Shown: positions 25,920 through 33,447 of the stretch, in pieces
Layout of the letters: each line of letters opens with the position of its first letter
How positions within the stretch are numbered: position 1 is the stretch's first letter
Assembly: GCA_944354125.1 (NCBI GenBank)
Contig: CALVPT010000002.1
Coordinates: forward strand, 124,001-188,000
Source of the DNA: an uncultured Clostridia bacterium
Lineage (GTDB): Bacteria; Bacillota; Clostridia; Christensenellales; Borkfalkiaceae
Length of the DNA: 64,000 nucleotides
Reading direction: 5' to 3'
Notes under the pieces: generated by a model
The model's database searches: none
Told to the model about the DNA's origin: nothing
Seen by the model: the letters and a program-made list of their open reading frames with translations, nothing else
Position numbers and translations under genes: made by a program

Positions 25920-27211
25920 AGCTCCATTTTACCACTCATTGCGCCTGCCGTCAATGCCCGTAATATTTTTATCGCCGCCGCCGACGCAAGGATGCAGACA
26001 GCTATGAGCAGCAACCATTTGCCGACGGGCGAAATTCTTGCGCCGCTGAGCGATGCCGCCGCGGCAAGCGCACAGCAGACGGGACAGATGAACCTTATAC
26101 AGAACGCCGCCGCACCTCTTCGCATGAATCGCCGCCGCGTAACGGCAAACATAATGCATTCGAACGCGGCGATTATAGGCGCCGCCACCGTGCAGGCGAT
26201 AAAATCGCACGCTCCGACAAGAGCGGGACACTTTGCAAGAAGAGGAGAAAGCGCGAAGCCTGCCAAACATATCCACGGCAAAACGGCTGCCTTTTCCTGT
26301 ACAAGCGGAAACATCAGCGAACAGGCAGACTGTACGGCGACGACAGTCAGCGCCGCGAACGCCGCAAAACGGCATATTCTGCCCGAAACGGCATCGCCGT
26401 AGACTTCCGCAAATATGCGCGGAAAGAGTTCGCCCGAGGCGGACAGACCGTCGCCGTTGCCGCCGACTGCGCCGTAAGGCATGACCGCGATGCAGCCGAG
26501 CGCGCACACGGCGAGATTTACCGAAACTATTTTTAAAGCGCCCGACGTCGGGTCGCCTCCCTCCGCCATGTTGGCGGCAAAGGCAGGCATTACTCCTGCG
26601 GCGAGAGACAGCGAGAGCATAGCCTGACAGAGCGCGTCCGTCCATACCGCGCCCGAAAAAAAGGCGGACACGACGAGGTTGAACGTGAACTTTCCCAACC
26701 CTGCAACAGCGACGGGCACCATTGCCAGCATGAAACAGACAAGCGACAACCTGCCCGAACGCGAAAGCCGCGAAGAGCCGCCCCTTAAAAGAAGATACGC
26801 CGCCGTCCATACGACCGCCGAAATGACTACGCCCTGCGAAAAAGAGCTGTCTGCCCCGACGGCATGCAGGGCGGAACTGCCCGTCCCTATCATCACGCCG
26901 CCGTAATACAGCCCCGTAAACGCCGCATTGACGACCGCCGCGCGCGCAAGCAGACCGAACTTTGGCGCCAAACGCTTTACGCAACCCGAAAAGGGCGCGC
27001 GGAATTTTGCGCCCAAAGAAAGTTCCGCAGCGAGAATAGGCAGGCACACGACGACGAGGCAGAGCGCGTAAACTGCCAGAAAGCCGACGCCGTAGCGCGC
27101 GCACAGCCCGGGAAAACGCATTGCATTGCCCAGCCCCGTCGCCGCGCCTATCGCCGAAAATATGTCGCCGCCCCTGCCGCCTGCCTTAGCTTTTACACCC
27201 GTTGCCGCCAT
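25826..27211 (-). CDS. Neurotransmitter:sodium symporter (SNF) family transporter
   Basis: A 461-residue, 11- to 12-helix transporter of the NSS/SNF family, which imports amino acids or related compounds with Na+. The first-helix signature IGAATGLGNAMRFPGLC (about 21-37) contains the unwound Na+/substrate site. Later helices carry the usual Gly/Ala/Ser-rich pattern. The C-terminal tail is strongly basic and its last 94 bp overlap the LUD gene in another frame. No Shine-Dalgarno precedes the ATG; a TATATT lies 5 nt upstream, so the mode of initiation is unclear. Substrate unknown. Confidence 0.85.
   Translation of the reverse strand: MAATGVKAKAGGRGGDIFSAIGAATGLGNAMRFPGLCARYGVGFLAVYALCLVVVCLPILAAELSLGAKFRAPFSGCVKRLAPKFGLLARAAVVNAAFTGLYYGGVMIGTGSSALHAVGADSSFSQGVVISAVVWTAAYLLLRGGSSRLSRSGRLSLVCFMLAMVPVAVAGLGKFTFNLVVSAFFSGAVWTDALCQAMLSLSLAAGVMPAFAANMAEGGDPTSGALKIVSVNLAVCALGCIAVMPYGAVGGNGDGLSASGELFPRIFAEVYGDAVSGRICRFAAFAALTVVAVQSACSLMFPLVQEKAAVLPWICLAGFALSPLLAKCPALVGACDFIACTVAAPIIAAFECIMFAVTRRRFMRRGAAAFCIRFICPVCCALAAAASLSGARISPVGKWLLLIAVCILASAAAIKILRALTAGAMSGKMELWKRLKACATHLRGEVSRHIRSLRAKRRSNS
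25926..25954 (-). promoter_or_regulatory. Sigma-A promoter of LUD gene, inside the transporter gene
   Basis: On the minus strand: TTGACG (25954-25949), 17 bp, extended -10 TGGTAAAAT ending at 25926. Six nt separate it from the LUD start codon. Confidence 0.75.
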
Positions 27212-27383
27212 AGTTAAATATACTATGCCGAAGGGGCGCGTTTAATGCCCGACGGCGGTCCGAGCATAAATCAAGACGAAGCTGAACGGCACATATTTTA
27301 AAATTGCCCCTGCAATATGCCGCAATAAACGCATTTTATAAATAAATCACGGATATTTTCCGCATATATGAAAATTGATGCAG

Positions 27384-27402
27384 AAATATGCCTCAGTTAC
27401 AG
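27384..27402. repeat. Intergenic motif, copy 1 of 3 (ATATGCCTSASTTA)
   Basis: AAATATGCCTCAGTTACAG. Similar sequences lie at 32821-32840 and 49548-49567. All three are just downstream of minus-strand genes. Confidence 0.4.
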
Positions 27403-27413
27403 TCAACACACCT

Positions 27414-27443
27414 GGCGGCGCCGCTTTGAAAAGCGGCGCCGCC
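27414..27443 (-). terminator. Hairpin downstream of degV
   Basis: A perfect 14-bp stem (GGCGGCGCCGCTTT and its complement) with a 2-nt loop, 28 bp past the DegV stop. It has no clear U-tract on either strand, so it may be a processing or RNA-stability hairpin. Confidence 0.55.
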
Positions 27444-27471
27444 ATACGTTCATATCCCTTTGAAAGCGGAG

Positions 27472-28362
27472 TTAAATTCCGCGCTTATCCGACGAGAAGA
27501 AGAACAGCGCAACCGTGCCGGGACCCGTGTGGGAACCTATTACCGTGCCGATGTCGTTTATTTCGACCTTGCCGTTCATCTTGGGGAAGCTTGCCTCCGC
27601 GAGAGCGGCAATGGCCTTTGCATCGTCATAAGCCATGGACGTGGACATGAACACCTTTTCGCTGTAGTCCGAGCCGCCCTGCGCCTGCGCGCACATTATG
27701 GAAAACATCTCCCTTATTGCCTTTTTCTTGCCCATCGCCTTCTTGCGTACGATGAGTTTGCCCTCCGAATTGACGTCCATTACGGGACAGACGCCGAGCA
27801 GAGTGCCTATAGCCGCCGATGCGCCCGAAATTCTGCCGCCACGCCTGAAATGCTGGAGATTTGTAGAGAAGAACCAGTGACGGAGACGAAGTTTGTTTTC
27901 CTCCAGCCAGTCCCTGAGTTCGTCTATGCCCATGCCGCCGTTTTTAAGCTCGACAGCCTTGTCAACGAGCAGACCGTAACCCGACGATGCGGCGAGCGAG
28001 TCTACTACGTAGAGCTTTCTCTCGGGATATTTTTCTGCAAGTATCTTCTGAGCGGCGAGAGCCGAGGCATATCCGCCCGAAAGCCCGGACGAAAATTCGA
28101 TGTGAAGGACGTCCCTGCCCTCCTTTAAGTGCGGCTCGATTACCCCGATAAGCTCCTCGGGCGTCACCTGGGAGGTTGTGGGGAGTGCGCCGGCATCTAT
28201 GGCGCCGTAGAACTGCTTGGGCGTTACCGACTGATAGAGGTCGTCGATATGGTCGACGCCGTCGATTATATAGTGATAGGTGCCGAAGTCGACGCCGAGC
28301 TTCTGAATATGTTCCTTGGAAAGGTCGCAGGTTGAACAACAGGTTATTACAAATTCGGACAT
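27472..28362 (-). CDS. DegV-family fatty-acid-binding protein
   Basis: A 296-residue DegV-fold protein, a family that binds a fatty acid and in known cases serves as FakB in fatty-acid phosphorylation by the FakA kinase. Visible features are the N-terminal STCDLS, the LPTTSQVTPEEL block (about 60), SSGLSGGYASA (about 90) and the lipid-binding region with FRRGGRISG (about 168). The ATG follows AAGGAG. A second DegV protein is encoded at 44.8 kb. No FakA kinase is in the window. Family assignment is firm; the bound lipid is not known. Confidence 0.92.
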   Translation of the reverse strand: MSEFVITCCSTCDLSKEHIQKLGVDFGTYHYIIDGVDHIDDLYQSVTPKQFYGAIDAGALPTTSQVTPEELIGVIEPHLKEGRDVLHIEFSSGLSGGYASALAAQKILAEKYPERKLYVVDSLAASSGYGLLVDKAVELKNGGMGIDELRDWLEENKLRLRHWFFSTNLQHFRRGGRISGASAAIGTLLGVCPVMDVNSEGKLIVRKKAMGKKKAIREMFSIMCAQAQGGSDYSEKVFMSTSMAYDDAKAIAALAEASFPKMNGKVEINDIGTVIGSHTGPGTVALFFFSSDKRGI

Positions 28363-28405
28363 AGTTTTAATATCTCCTTAAATTTATTGATTTTGCTTTA
28401 TATTT

Positions 28406-28434
28406 ATAATAATACCGCCGCCGATTAAAATCAA
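28406..28434 (-). promoter_or_regulatory. Sigma-A promoter of degV
   Basis: On the minus strand: TTGATT (28434-28429), 17 bp, TATTAT (28411-28406). The palindrome CAAGCGCTTG at 28432-28441 overlaps the -35. Confidence 0.7.
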
Positions 28435-28483
28435 GCGCTTGCTTTCTACGCCTTCAAATTGCACTCTACTGTTAAATTTTTAC

Positions 28484-28502
28484 ACTCTACCGTCGGTAGA
28501 GT
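28484..28502. promoter_or_regulatory. 19-bp perfect palindrome, operator-like
   Basis: ACTCTACCG-T-CGGTAGAGT, with a near half-site ACTCTACTG at 28463-28471. TTTACA just upstream and TATATG just downstream could be promoter elements, placing the palindrome in a spacer, but no gene follows. Confidence 0.5.
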
Positions 28503-28938
28503 TATATGTTTTGCGCATGCATATGCCGTAAATTTAAATTTACACAAGGTACATTCCTCCGTACGAAAGGCGCCCGTCTTCCCAGCCGCCAAAAGCTCTG
28601 CAAAATTATATTTACCCCCTGTACTTTGCGCATGCCGCACGAGATAAGCGCATGAAACTTCCGCTAAGAACTCCAGCCGCCTTGGGTCTGCGCACATATA
28701 TATCCGAAAACAGACACAATATATATACGCACAATATATATGCACACGCGCGCCAGCGTTACGGAACAGAGAAACGCATACAACAGAGAGGGCAGACAAT
28801 GCATAAAGAGGTTGAGTTTGCGGAAGAGCGCACACTCGCCATAGTCTAATGGGCGACAGTCGGATACACGCGCACTAAAAGCCTCGGTCGATAACAGCTC
28901 ATAAGCATTCGGTACTGTCGGGGAAACGGTACACCTGC

Positions 28939-28973
28939 CTGAGCCATTCTCGCTTGCGCACGGACGGGCATCG
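28939..28973. repeat. Diverged direct repeat, copy 1
   Basis: It shares GAGCCATTC-[T/G]-CGCTTGCGCAC and a trailing CATCGG with the copy 70 bp downstream (29009-29044). Confidence 0.6.
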
Positions 28974-29008
28974 GGGCGGCATATACTTGACATACGCGCA
29001 AAAGCTCA

Positions 29009-29044
29009 TTGAGCCATTCGCGCTTGCGCACCTGACAGACATCG
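29009..29044. repeat. Diverged direct repeat, copy 2
   Basis: Second copy of the repeat at 28939-28973; the two differ by substitutions and one indel. Confidence 0.6.
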
Positions 29045-29183
29045 GCTCCAGAAATTATATTTTTCATCTGCCCATAAGCCAATTTTTTCCTTAGCCTTGC
29101 GCACAAATTAAGCCGCAAACAGGCAAAAATACGGCATAAAATGCCCGCATTCTTTAATTTAAGGCACTTTTCCGCAAATATAT

Positions 29184-29232
29184 CCACTACATATTGTGAA
29201 GTTGTGAAAAACTTTCATACAAGATATTGTGT
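29184..29232. promoter_or_regulatory. NrdR box pair upstream of nrdD promoter P1
   Basis: Two 16-bp sites, CCACTACATATTGTGA (29184-29199) and ATACAAGATATTGTGT (29217-29232), match the NrdR consensus ACACwAtATaTwGTGT at 13 and 14 of 16 positions. They are separated by 17 bp, close to the known pair spacing, and sit just upstream of the P1 -35. Confidence 0.75.
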
Positions 29233-29240
29233 CCACTTCC

Positions 29241-29269
29241 TTGACATAACGCCATCCGCGTCTTATAAT
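29241..29269 (+). promoter_or_regulatory. nrdD promoter P1 (consensus sigma-A)
   Basis: TTGACA (29241-29246), 17 bp, TATAAT (29264-29269): a perfect consensus promoter 160 bp upstream of nrdD. Confidence 0.88.
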
Positions 29270-29325
29270 GTAAAAGCTGTCGCAAAAAACAGGGCGTCAG
29301 ATATAAGTAAAAGCTATCGATAAAA

Positions 29326-29341
29326 ATACAATATATTGTAC
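29326..29341. promoter_or_regulatory. NrdR box upstream of nrdD promoter P2
   Basis: ATACAATATATTGTAC contains a 14-bp perfect palindrome and matches the NrdR consensus at 13 of 16 positions. A degenerate partner (CACAATATCTGTG, 29359-29371) lies in the P2 spacer about 32 bp away, centre to centre. Confidence 0.7.
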
Positions 29342-29349
29342 GCTCGGTA

Positions 29350-29378
29350 TTGACATGGCACAATATCTGTGTTACAAT
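29350..29378 (+). promoter_or_regulatory. nrdD promoter P2
   Basis: TTGACA (29350-29355), 17 bp, TACAAT (29373-29378). This gives a leader of about 44 nt to nrdD. Confidence 0.85.
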
Positions 29379-29428
29379 AAAAATGTTCCCGATTAAAGAC
29401 AAACACAACCCAAAGGGGGATAAGATAA

Positions 29429-31555
29429 ATGAAAGTTATTAAAAGAGACGGAAAGACCGTAGACTTCGACAGAAGCAAGATCTATAACGCCATCAACAAG
29501 GCCAATCAGGCAGTCGACTTCGAGGACAGAGCCACCGACGAACAGATTACTTCTATCGTCGACGACATTGCTGCCCGTCACAGATCCAGACTGCTCGTAG
29601 AGGACATCCAGGACATGGTCGAGGAAAAGCTGATGGAACTGCAGAAGTTCCAGCTCATGAAGGCATACATCCTCTACCGCTATGAGCGCGCACTTGTCAG
29701 AAAGGCAAACACCACCGACGAGAGCATACTCTCGCTCATAAAGAACACCAATAAGGACGTCATGGAGGAAAACTCCAACAAGAACGCGCACACCGCGTCC
29801 ACTCAGCGCGACCTCATTGCGGGCGAAGTTTCCAAGGACCTTACGAGGAGAATTCTGCTCCCCGAATACATCTCCAAGGCACACGACGAGGGCGCAATCC
29901 ACTTCCACGACGCGGACTACTTCCTCCAGCCCATATTCAACTGCTGCCTCGTCAACATAAAGGATATGCTCGACAACGGCACCGTAATGAACGGCAAGAT
30001 GATTGAGAGCCCCAAGTCCTTCCAGGTTGCCTGCACCATAGTCACGCAGATTATCGCCTCGGTTGCATCCTCGCAGTACGGCGGACAGTCGGTAAACGTC
30101 GCCCATCTCGGCAAGTATTTAAGGCGCACGAGAGAAAAGTACATGAAGGAATGCGACAATGAGTTCGGCGATACCATGAGCCCCGAAGACAAGAAGAGAG
30201 TTGTCGACATGCGCGTAAAGGACGAGCTCAAGGCAGGCGTTCAGACCATACAGTACCAGATTAATACCCTCATGACGACCAACGGTCAGTCCCCCTTCGT
30301 CACCCTCTTCATGTACCTCGACGACAAGGACGAGTACATCGAAGAAAACGCGATGATAATAGAGGAAATACTCAAGCAGCGCTATCAGGGCATAAAGAAC
30401 GAGGTCGGCGTATACGTCACCCCTGCATTCCCCAAGCTCATATACGTGCTTGACGAGAATAACTGCCTGAAGGGCGGAAAGTACGACTACCTTACGAGGC
30501 TTGCCGTAAAGTGCTCTTCCAAGCGCCTTTATCCCGACTATATCTCGGCAAAGAAGATGCGAGAAAACTACGAGGGCAACGTATTCTCGCCCATGGGCTG
30601 CCGCTCCTTCCTTTCCCCCTGGAAAGACGAAAACGGCAACTACAAGTTCGAGGGCAGATTCAACCAGGGCGTCGTTTCCATCAATCTTCCCCAGTGCGGC
30701 ATTCTTGCGCGCGGCGACGAGAAGAAGTTCTGGGAGCTCCTCGAAGAGAGACTCCAGCTCTGCTTCGATGCGCTGATGTGCCGTCATAACGCACTCATGG
30801 GCACGCTTTCGGACGTATCCCCCGTGCACTGGCAGTACGGAGCCATTGCAAGGCTCGGAAAGGGCGAAAAGATTGACAAGTACCTCATGGACGGATATTC
30901 TACAATATCGCTCGGCTATATAGGCCTTTACGAGGTGACCAAGCTCATGAAGGGCGTATCCCACACCACTCCCGAGGGCGAGAAGTTCGCGCTCAAGGTC
31001 ATGAACACCTTAAGGGAGCACTGCGAGAAGTGGAAGAAAGAGACGGGTCTCGGCTTCGGACTGTACGGCACCCCCGCAGAGTCGCTGTGCTACCGCTTTG
31101 CAAGGATAGACAAGGAGCGTTTCGGCACGATAAAGGACGTAACCGACAAGGGCTACTACACCAACAGCTATCACGTCGACGTAAGGGAGAAGATAGACGC
31201 ATTCTCCAAGTTCAAGTTCGAGAGCCAGTTCCAGAAGATATCTTCGGGCGGCGCAATCTCCTACATTGAAATTCCCAACATGCGCAACAACCTTACCGCC
31301 ATGGAAGACGTCGTAAAGTTCATCTACGACAACATACAGTATGCAGAGTTCAACACCAAGTCTGACTATTGCCAGGTATGCGGCTTCGACGGCGAGATAA
31401 TCATAAACGACGACAACGAATGGGAATGCCCCATCTGCCACAACAAGGACCAGAGAAAGATGAACGTAACCCGTCGTACCTGCGGTTACCTCGGCGAGAA
31501 CTTCTGGAACGTAGGCAAGACCAAGGAAATAAAGGCAAGGGTTTTACACCTTTAA
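29429..31555 (+). CDS. nrdD: Anaerobic (class III) ribonucleoside-triphosphate reductase
   Basis: A 708-residue glycyl-radical enzyme that makes dNTPs without oxygen. An N-terminal ATP-cone (MKVIKRDGKTVDFDRSKI) gives allosteric control. The C-terminus has the zinc site C-Q-V-C ... C-P-I-C and the glycyl-radical motif TRRTCGYLG. The start follows AAAGGGGG. Two sigma-A promoters and paired NrdR boxes precede it, so it should be repressed when dATP/ATP signals suffice. The activase nrdG and then dut follow on the same strand. This is the only ribonucleotide reductase in the window, which fits an anaerobe. Confidence 0.97.
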   Translation: MKVIKRDGKTVDFDRSKIYNAINKANQAVDFEDRATDEQITSIVDDIAARHRSRLLVEDIQDMVEEKLMELQKFQLMKAYILYRYERALVRKANTTDESILSLIKNTNKDVMEENSNKNAHTASTQRDLIAGEVSKDLTRRILLPEYISKAHDEGAIHFHDADYFLQPIFNCCLVNIKDMLDNGTVMNGKMIESPKSFQVACTIVTQIIASVASSQYGGQSVNVAHLGKYLRRTREKYMKECDNEFGDTMSPEDKKRVVDMRVKDELKAGVQTIQYQINTLMTTNGQSPFVTLFMYLDDKDEYIEENAMIIEEILKQRYQGIKNEVGVYVTPAFPKLIYVLDENNCLKGGKYDYLTRLAVKCSSKRLYPDYISAKKMRENYEGNVFSPMGCRSFLSPWKDENGNYKFEGRFNQGVVSINLPQCGILARGDEKKFWELLEERLQLCFDALMCRHNALMGTLSDVSPVHWQYGAIARLGKGEKIDKYLMDGYSTISLGYIGLYEVTKLMKGVSHTTPEGEKFALKVMNTLREHCEKWKKETGLGFGLYGTPAESLCYRFARIDKERFGTIKDVTDKGYYTNSYHVDVREKIDAFSKFKFESQFQKISSGGAISYIEIPNMRNNLTAMEDVVKFIYDNIQYAEFNTKSDYCQVCGFDGEIIINDDNEWECPICHNKDQRKMNVTRRTCGYLGENFWNVGKTKEIKARVLHL

Positions 31556-31570
31556 TCTTAAAAATGCAAT

Positions 31571-31607
31571 TTTTCGCCGCCACGCTCTTTCAGCTCGGCG
31601 GCGAAAA
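31571..31607 (+). other. Hairpin between nrdD and nrdG
   Basis: An 11-bp perfect stem (TTTTCGCCGCC and its complement) with a 15-nt loop just after the nrdD stop, with no U-tract. It is more likely an mRNA-stability or partial-termination element that sets the nrdD to nrdG ratio than a full terminator. Confidence 0.55.
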
Positions 31608-31682
31608 CATCTTTATGAACATATATGGCAGCTATACGACGGCACATTGCCGACAATATCTTGCCATTGAGCGGAACACACT

Positions 31683-32216
31683 ATGAACTATGCGAATATA
31701 AAATGGTATGACATATCCAACGGCCCCGGCGTGAGGGTAAGCCTGTACGTTTCGGGCTGCAGAAATCACTGCAAGGGCTGCTTCAACAAGGAGACGTGGG
31801 ACTTTGACTACGGCACTCCCTTCACCAAGGAGACCGAGGACGCGATTATCGCTGGACTCAACCACAGCTACATAAAGGGCTTTACCCTTCTCGGCGGCGA
31901 CCCCTTCGAACCCGAAAACTCCAAGGTGCTTGCGCCCTTTATGAAGAGGCTCAGAGCGGCATATCCCGACAAGTCGTTCTGGTGCTTTACGGGCTACGAC
32001 TTCGAGGCCGATCTTCTCACGGGCAAGCAGGGCAACCCCGACGACGTAATGGACATTCTCGGCACCCTTGACGTGCTGGTGGACGGCAGATTCGTCGAGT
32101 CGCTCAAGGACCTCAACCTAAAATTCAAGGGTTCGTCCAATCAGCGCACTATACTCGTCAAGCCCTCGCTCGAGAGGGACGAAGTCGTACTCTGGGACGA
32201 AGAGTCCGTGGTATAA
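31683..32216 (+). CDS. nrdG: Anaerobic ribonucleotide reductase activating protein
   Basis: A 177-residue radical-SAM enzyme that installs the glycyl radical on NrdD. The [4Fe-4S] motif C-x3-C-x2-C is at Cys26, Cys30 and Cys33 (SGCRNHCKGC), and the SAM-binding GGDPFEPEN follows at about residue 76. Length is normal. It lies 127 bp after nrdD with a hairpin between them and no promoter seen, so it is probably co-transcribed. dut starts 15 bp after its stop. Confidence 0.96.
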   Translation: MNYANIKWYDISNGPGVRVSLYVSGCRNHCKGCFNKETWDFDYGTPFTKETEDAIIAGLNHSYIKGFTLLGGDPFEPENSKVLAPFMKRLRAAYPDKSFWCFTGYDFEADLLTGKQGNPDDVMDILGTLDVLVDGRFVESLKDLNLKFKGSSNQRTILVKPSLERDEVVLWDEESVV

Positions 32217-32231
32217 AGTCAGGAGAAGCAC

Positions 32232-32669
32232 ATGAAGATTAACGTAAAGAAGGTAAGAGAGAGCGCAAAATTGCCGACATACGGCAGCCAATACGCCGCA
32301 GGCGCGGATTTGTATGCCTGCACGGAGGGCGAGATTGAGATTGCCCCCCACTCGACGGCAATGATTCCGACAGGGATAGCCCTGGAGCTGCCCGTCGGCT
32401 ATGCGGGATTTATCTACGCCAGGAGCGGACTGGCCTCCAAGAGGGGGCTTGCGCCTGCCAACAAGGTGGGCGTAGTCGACTGCGACTACCGCGGCGAGGT
32501 GATAGTTGCCCTGCACAACCACGGCGAAAGCGCGCAGAAAATCGCCGCAGGCGAAAGGATTGCGCAGCTCGTGGTAGCGCCGTATATCACGGCGGATTTC
32601 GAAGAAGTTGACGAGCTGTCCTCAACCGAGCGCGGCGCAGGCGGATTCGGCTCTACGGGCACAAAGTAA
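32232..32669 (+). CDS. dut: dUTP diphosphatase (dUTPase)
   Basis: A 145-residue trimeric-type dUTPase that splits dUTP to dUMP and PPi, keeping uracil out of DNA and feeding dTMP synthesis. All five motifs are present: AAGADLYA, ARSGLA, the VGVVDCDYRGEV block with the catalytic Asp, GERIAQLVV, and the C-terminal GAGGFGSTG arm. It starts 15 bp after nrdG behind AGGAGAAG, giving a functionally coherent nrdD-nrdG-dut operon for dNTP supply. Confidence 0.96.
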   Translation: MKINVKKVRESAKLPTYGSQYAAGADLYACTEGEIEIAPHSTAMIPTGIALELPVGYAGFIYARSGLASKRGLAPANKVGVVDCDYRGEVIVALHNHGESAQKIAAGERIAQLVVAPYITADFEEVDELSSTERGAGGFGSTGTK

Positions 32670-32687
32670 ACCGACATCTTAATTTTA

Positions 32688-32727
32688 TGTGGCAGCGGAG
32701 CGGTTTATAAACCGCTCCGCTGCCACA
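32688..32727 (+). terminator. Terminator of nrdD-nrdG-dut
   Basis: A 40-nt perfect palindrome (arms begin TGTGGCAGCGGAGCGGTTTA) followed by TTTGTTTT, 18 bp past dut. Confidence 0.92.
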
Positions 32728-32739
32728 TTTGTTTTATAA

Positions 32740-32781
32740 AAGAGGCGGCGCGCTTATTTTTCAATAAGCGCGCCGCCTCTT
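32740..32781 (-). terminator. Terminator of HNH gene
   Basis: A perfect 19-bp stem (AAGAGGCGGCGCGCTTATT and its complement) with a 4-nt loop. On the minus strand it is followed by TTTATAAAAC. It is paired back to back with the dut terminator. Confidence 0.85.
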
Positions 32782-32820
32782 CCGCAAAATTTTCAACTTA
32801 TGAAGATAAAATTGCCCCCA

Positions 32821-32840
32821 TAATATGCCTGAGTTATTTG
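32821..32840. repeat. Intergenic motif, copy 2 of 3 (ATATGCCTSASTTA)
   Basis: TAATATGCCTGAGTTATTTG, 35 bp downstream of the HNH stop; see also 27384-27402 and 49548-49567. Confidence 0.4.
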
Positions 32841-32874
32841 AATTGCGCCGCACATATGGTGCAATTAACGGCAT

Positions 32875-33300
32875 TTACAGGAAGTCCCTGAGGGCGGAGA
32901 TATCCGTCTGCCACTCCCTTTTGCTCCTTTCGCGGTGGAGAGCGTTTGCCTCGCCGAGCGCCTTGCGGTATTCGGCATACGTGGCGCCGTTTACCTCCAT
33001 ATAGTGTTCGCACGCCTCCTTTTCCCTGCCCATAAGCTGCGTTATGCCGATGTGAATGACCTCGTGGCAGGGGCGACAGATTGCGACAATATCTTTAAGC
33101 TTCTGCATGCCCTTTTCGTCGTCATATTCCCACCTCTCGTGCGCCTCTAAACGCAAAGTCGGCGCGCCGCATATCATGCACCTGCCGCCAGCTCTGGCAT
33201 ATGCCTTTTTTCTTACGGCATCCCACACCTCTTTGGGCAGGGCGCTCCTCAGATTTATGTACCAACAGCTGTCGGGAACGAGTTCGAATTCAAGTTTCAT
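32875..33300 (-). CDS. HNH endonuclease-domain protein
   Basis: A 141-residue protein with an HNH nuclease core: C-M-I-C near residue 43, then LRLEAHERWEYD with the catalytic His, then C-R-P-C-H-E-V-I-H. The two Cys pairs should bind structural zinc. There are no added DNA-recognition domains and no methylase or phage gene nearby, so whether it is a restriction enzyme, a mobile-element remnant or a housekeeping nuclease cannot be said. The start is the ATG at 33300 behind GAGGT; a longer frame upstream is basic and lacks a ribosome-binding site. Confidence 0.85.
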   Translation of the reverse strand: MKLEFELVPDSCWYINLRSALPKEVWDAVRKKAYARAGGRCMICGAPTLRLEAHERWEYDDEKGMQKLKDIVAICRPCHEVIHIGITQLMGREKEACEHYMEVNGATYAEYRKALGEANALHRERSKREWQTDISALRDFL

Positions 33301-33387
33301 ATTTTTTACCTCTGTATTGAGCCTTCGGCGATGCAATCGCAGGCGCCCGTAAGGTTTTGTCCTGAGACTCATCTTTAAGGTCATATA

Positions 33388-33416
33388 TTGACAACCCTCT
33401 GCAATAATAGTATAAT
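33388..33416 (+). promoter_or_regulatory. Consensus sigma-A promoter of zinc-ribbon protein gene
   Basis: TTGACA (33388-33393), 17 bp, TATAAT (33411-33416). Confidence 0.92.
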
Positions 33417-33447
33417 GTCATAGAATATAAGATAAGGAAGTGAACAT

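Larger units (their letters stand above)
28443..29183. other. Gene-free region of about 750 bp
   Basis: No reading frame here has a credible start signal, composition or recognised motif. It holds a 19-bp palindrome (28484-28502) and two diverged direct repeats (28939-28973, 29009-29044), plus alternating ATATAT/ACGC tracts near 28700-28750. On the minus strand the repeats translate in places to similar short peptides (VRKREWL) with frame breaks. The stretch may be a decayed gene or a mobile-element remnant. Confidence 0.5.

Noticed and set aside
28939..29044. CRISPR array
   Set aside because: Only two imperfect repeats with an indel, no further units and no cas gene.
28446..29187. Three overlapping minus-strand frames of 109-129 codons in the orphan region
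   Set aside because: They overlap one another, lack ribosome-binding sites, have odd composition and match nothing I know. I list the region as gene-free instead.
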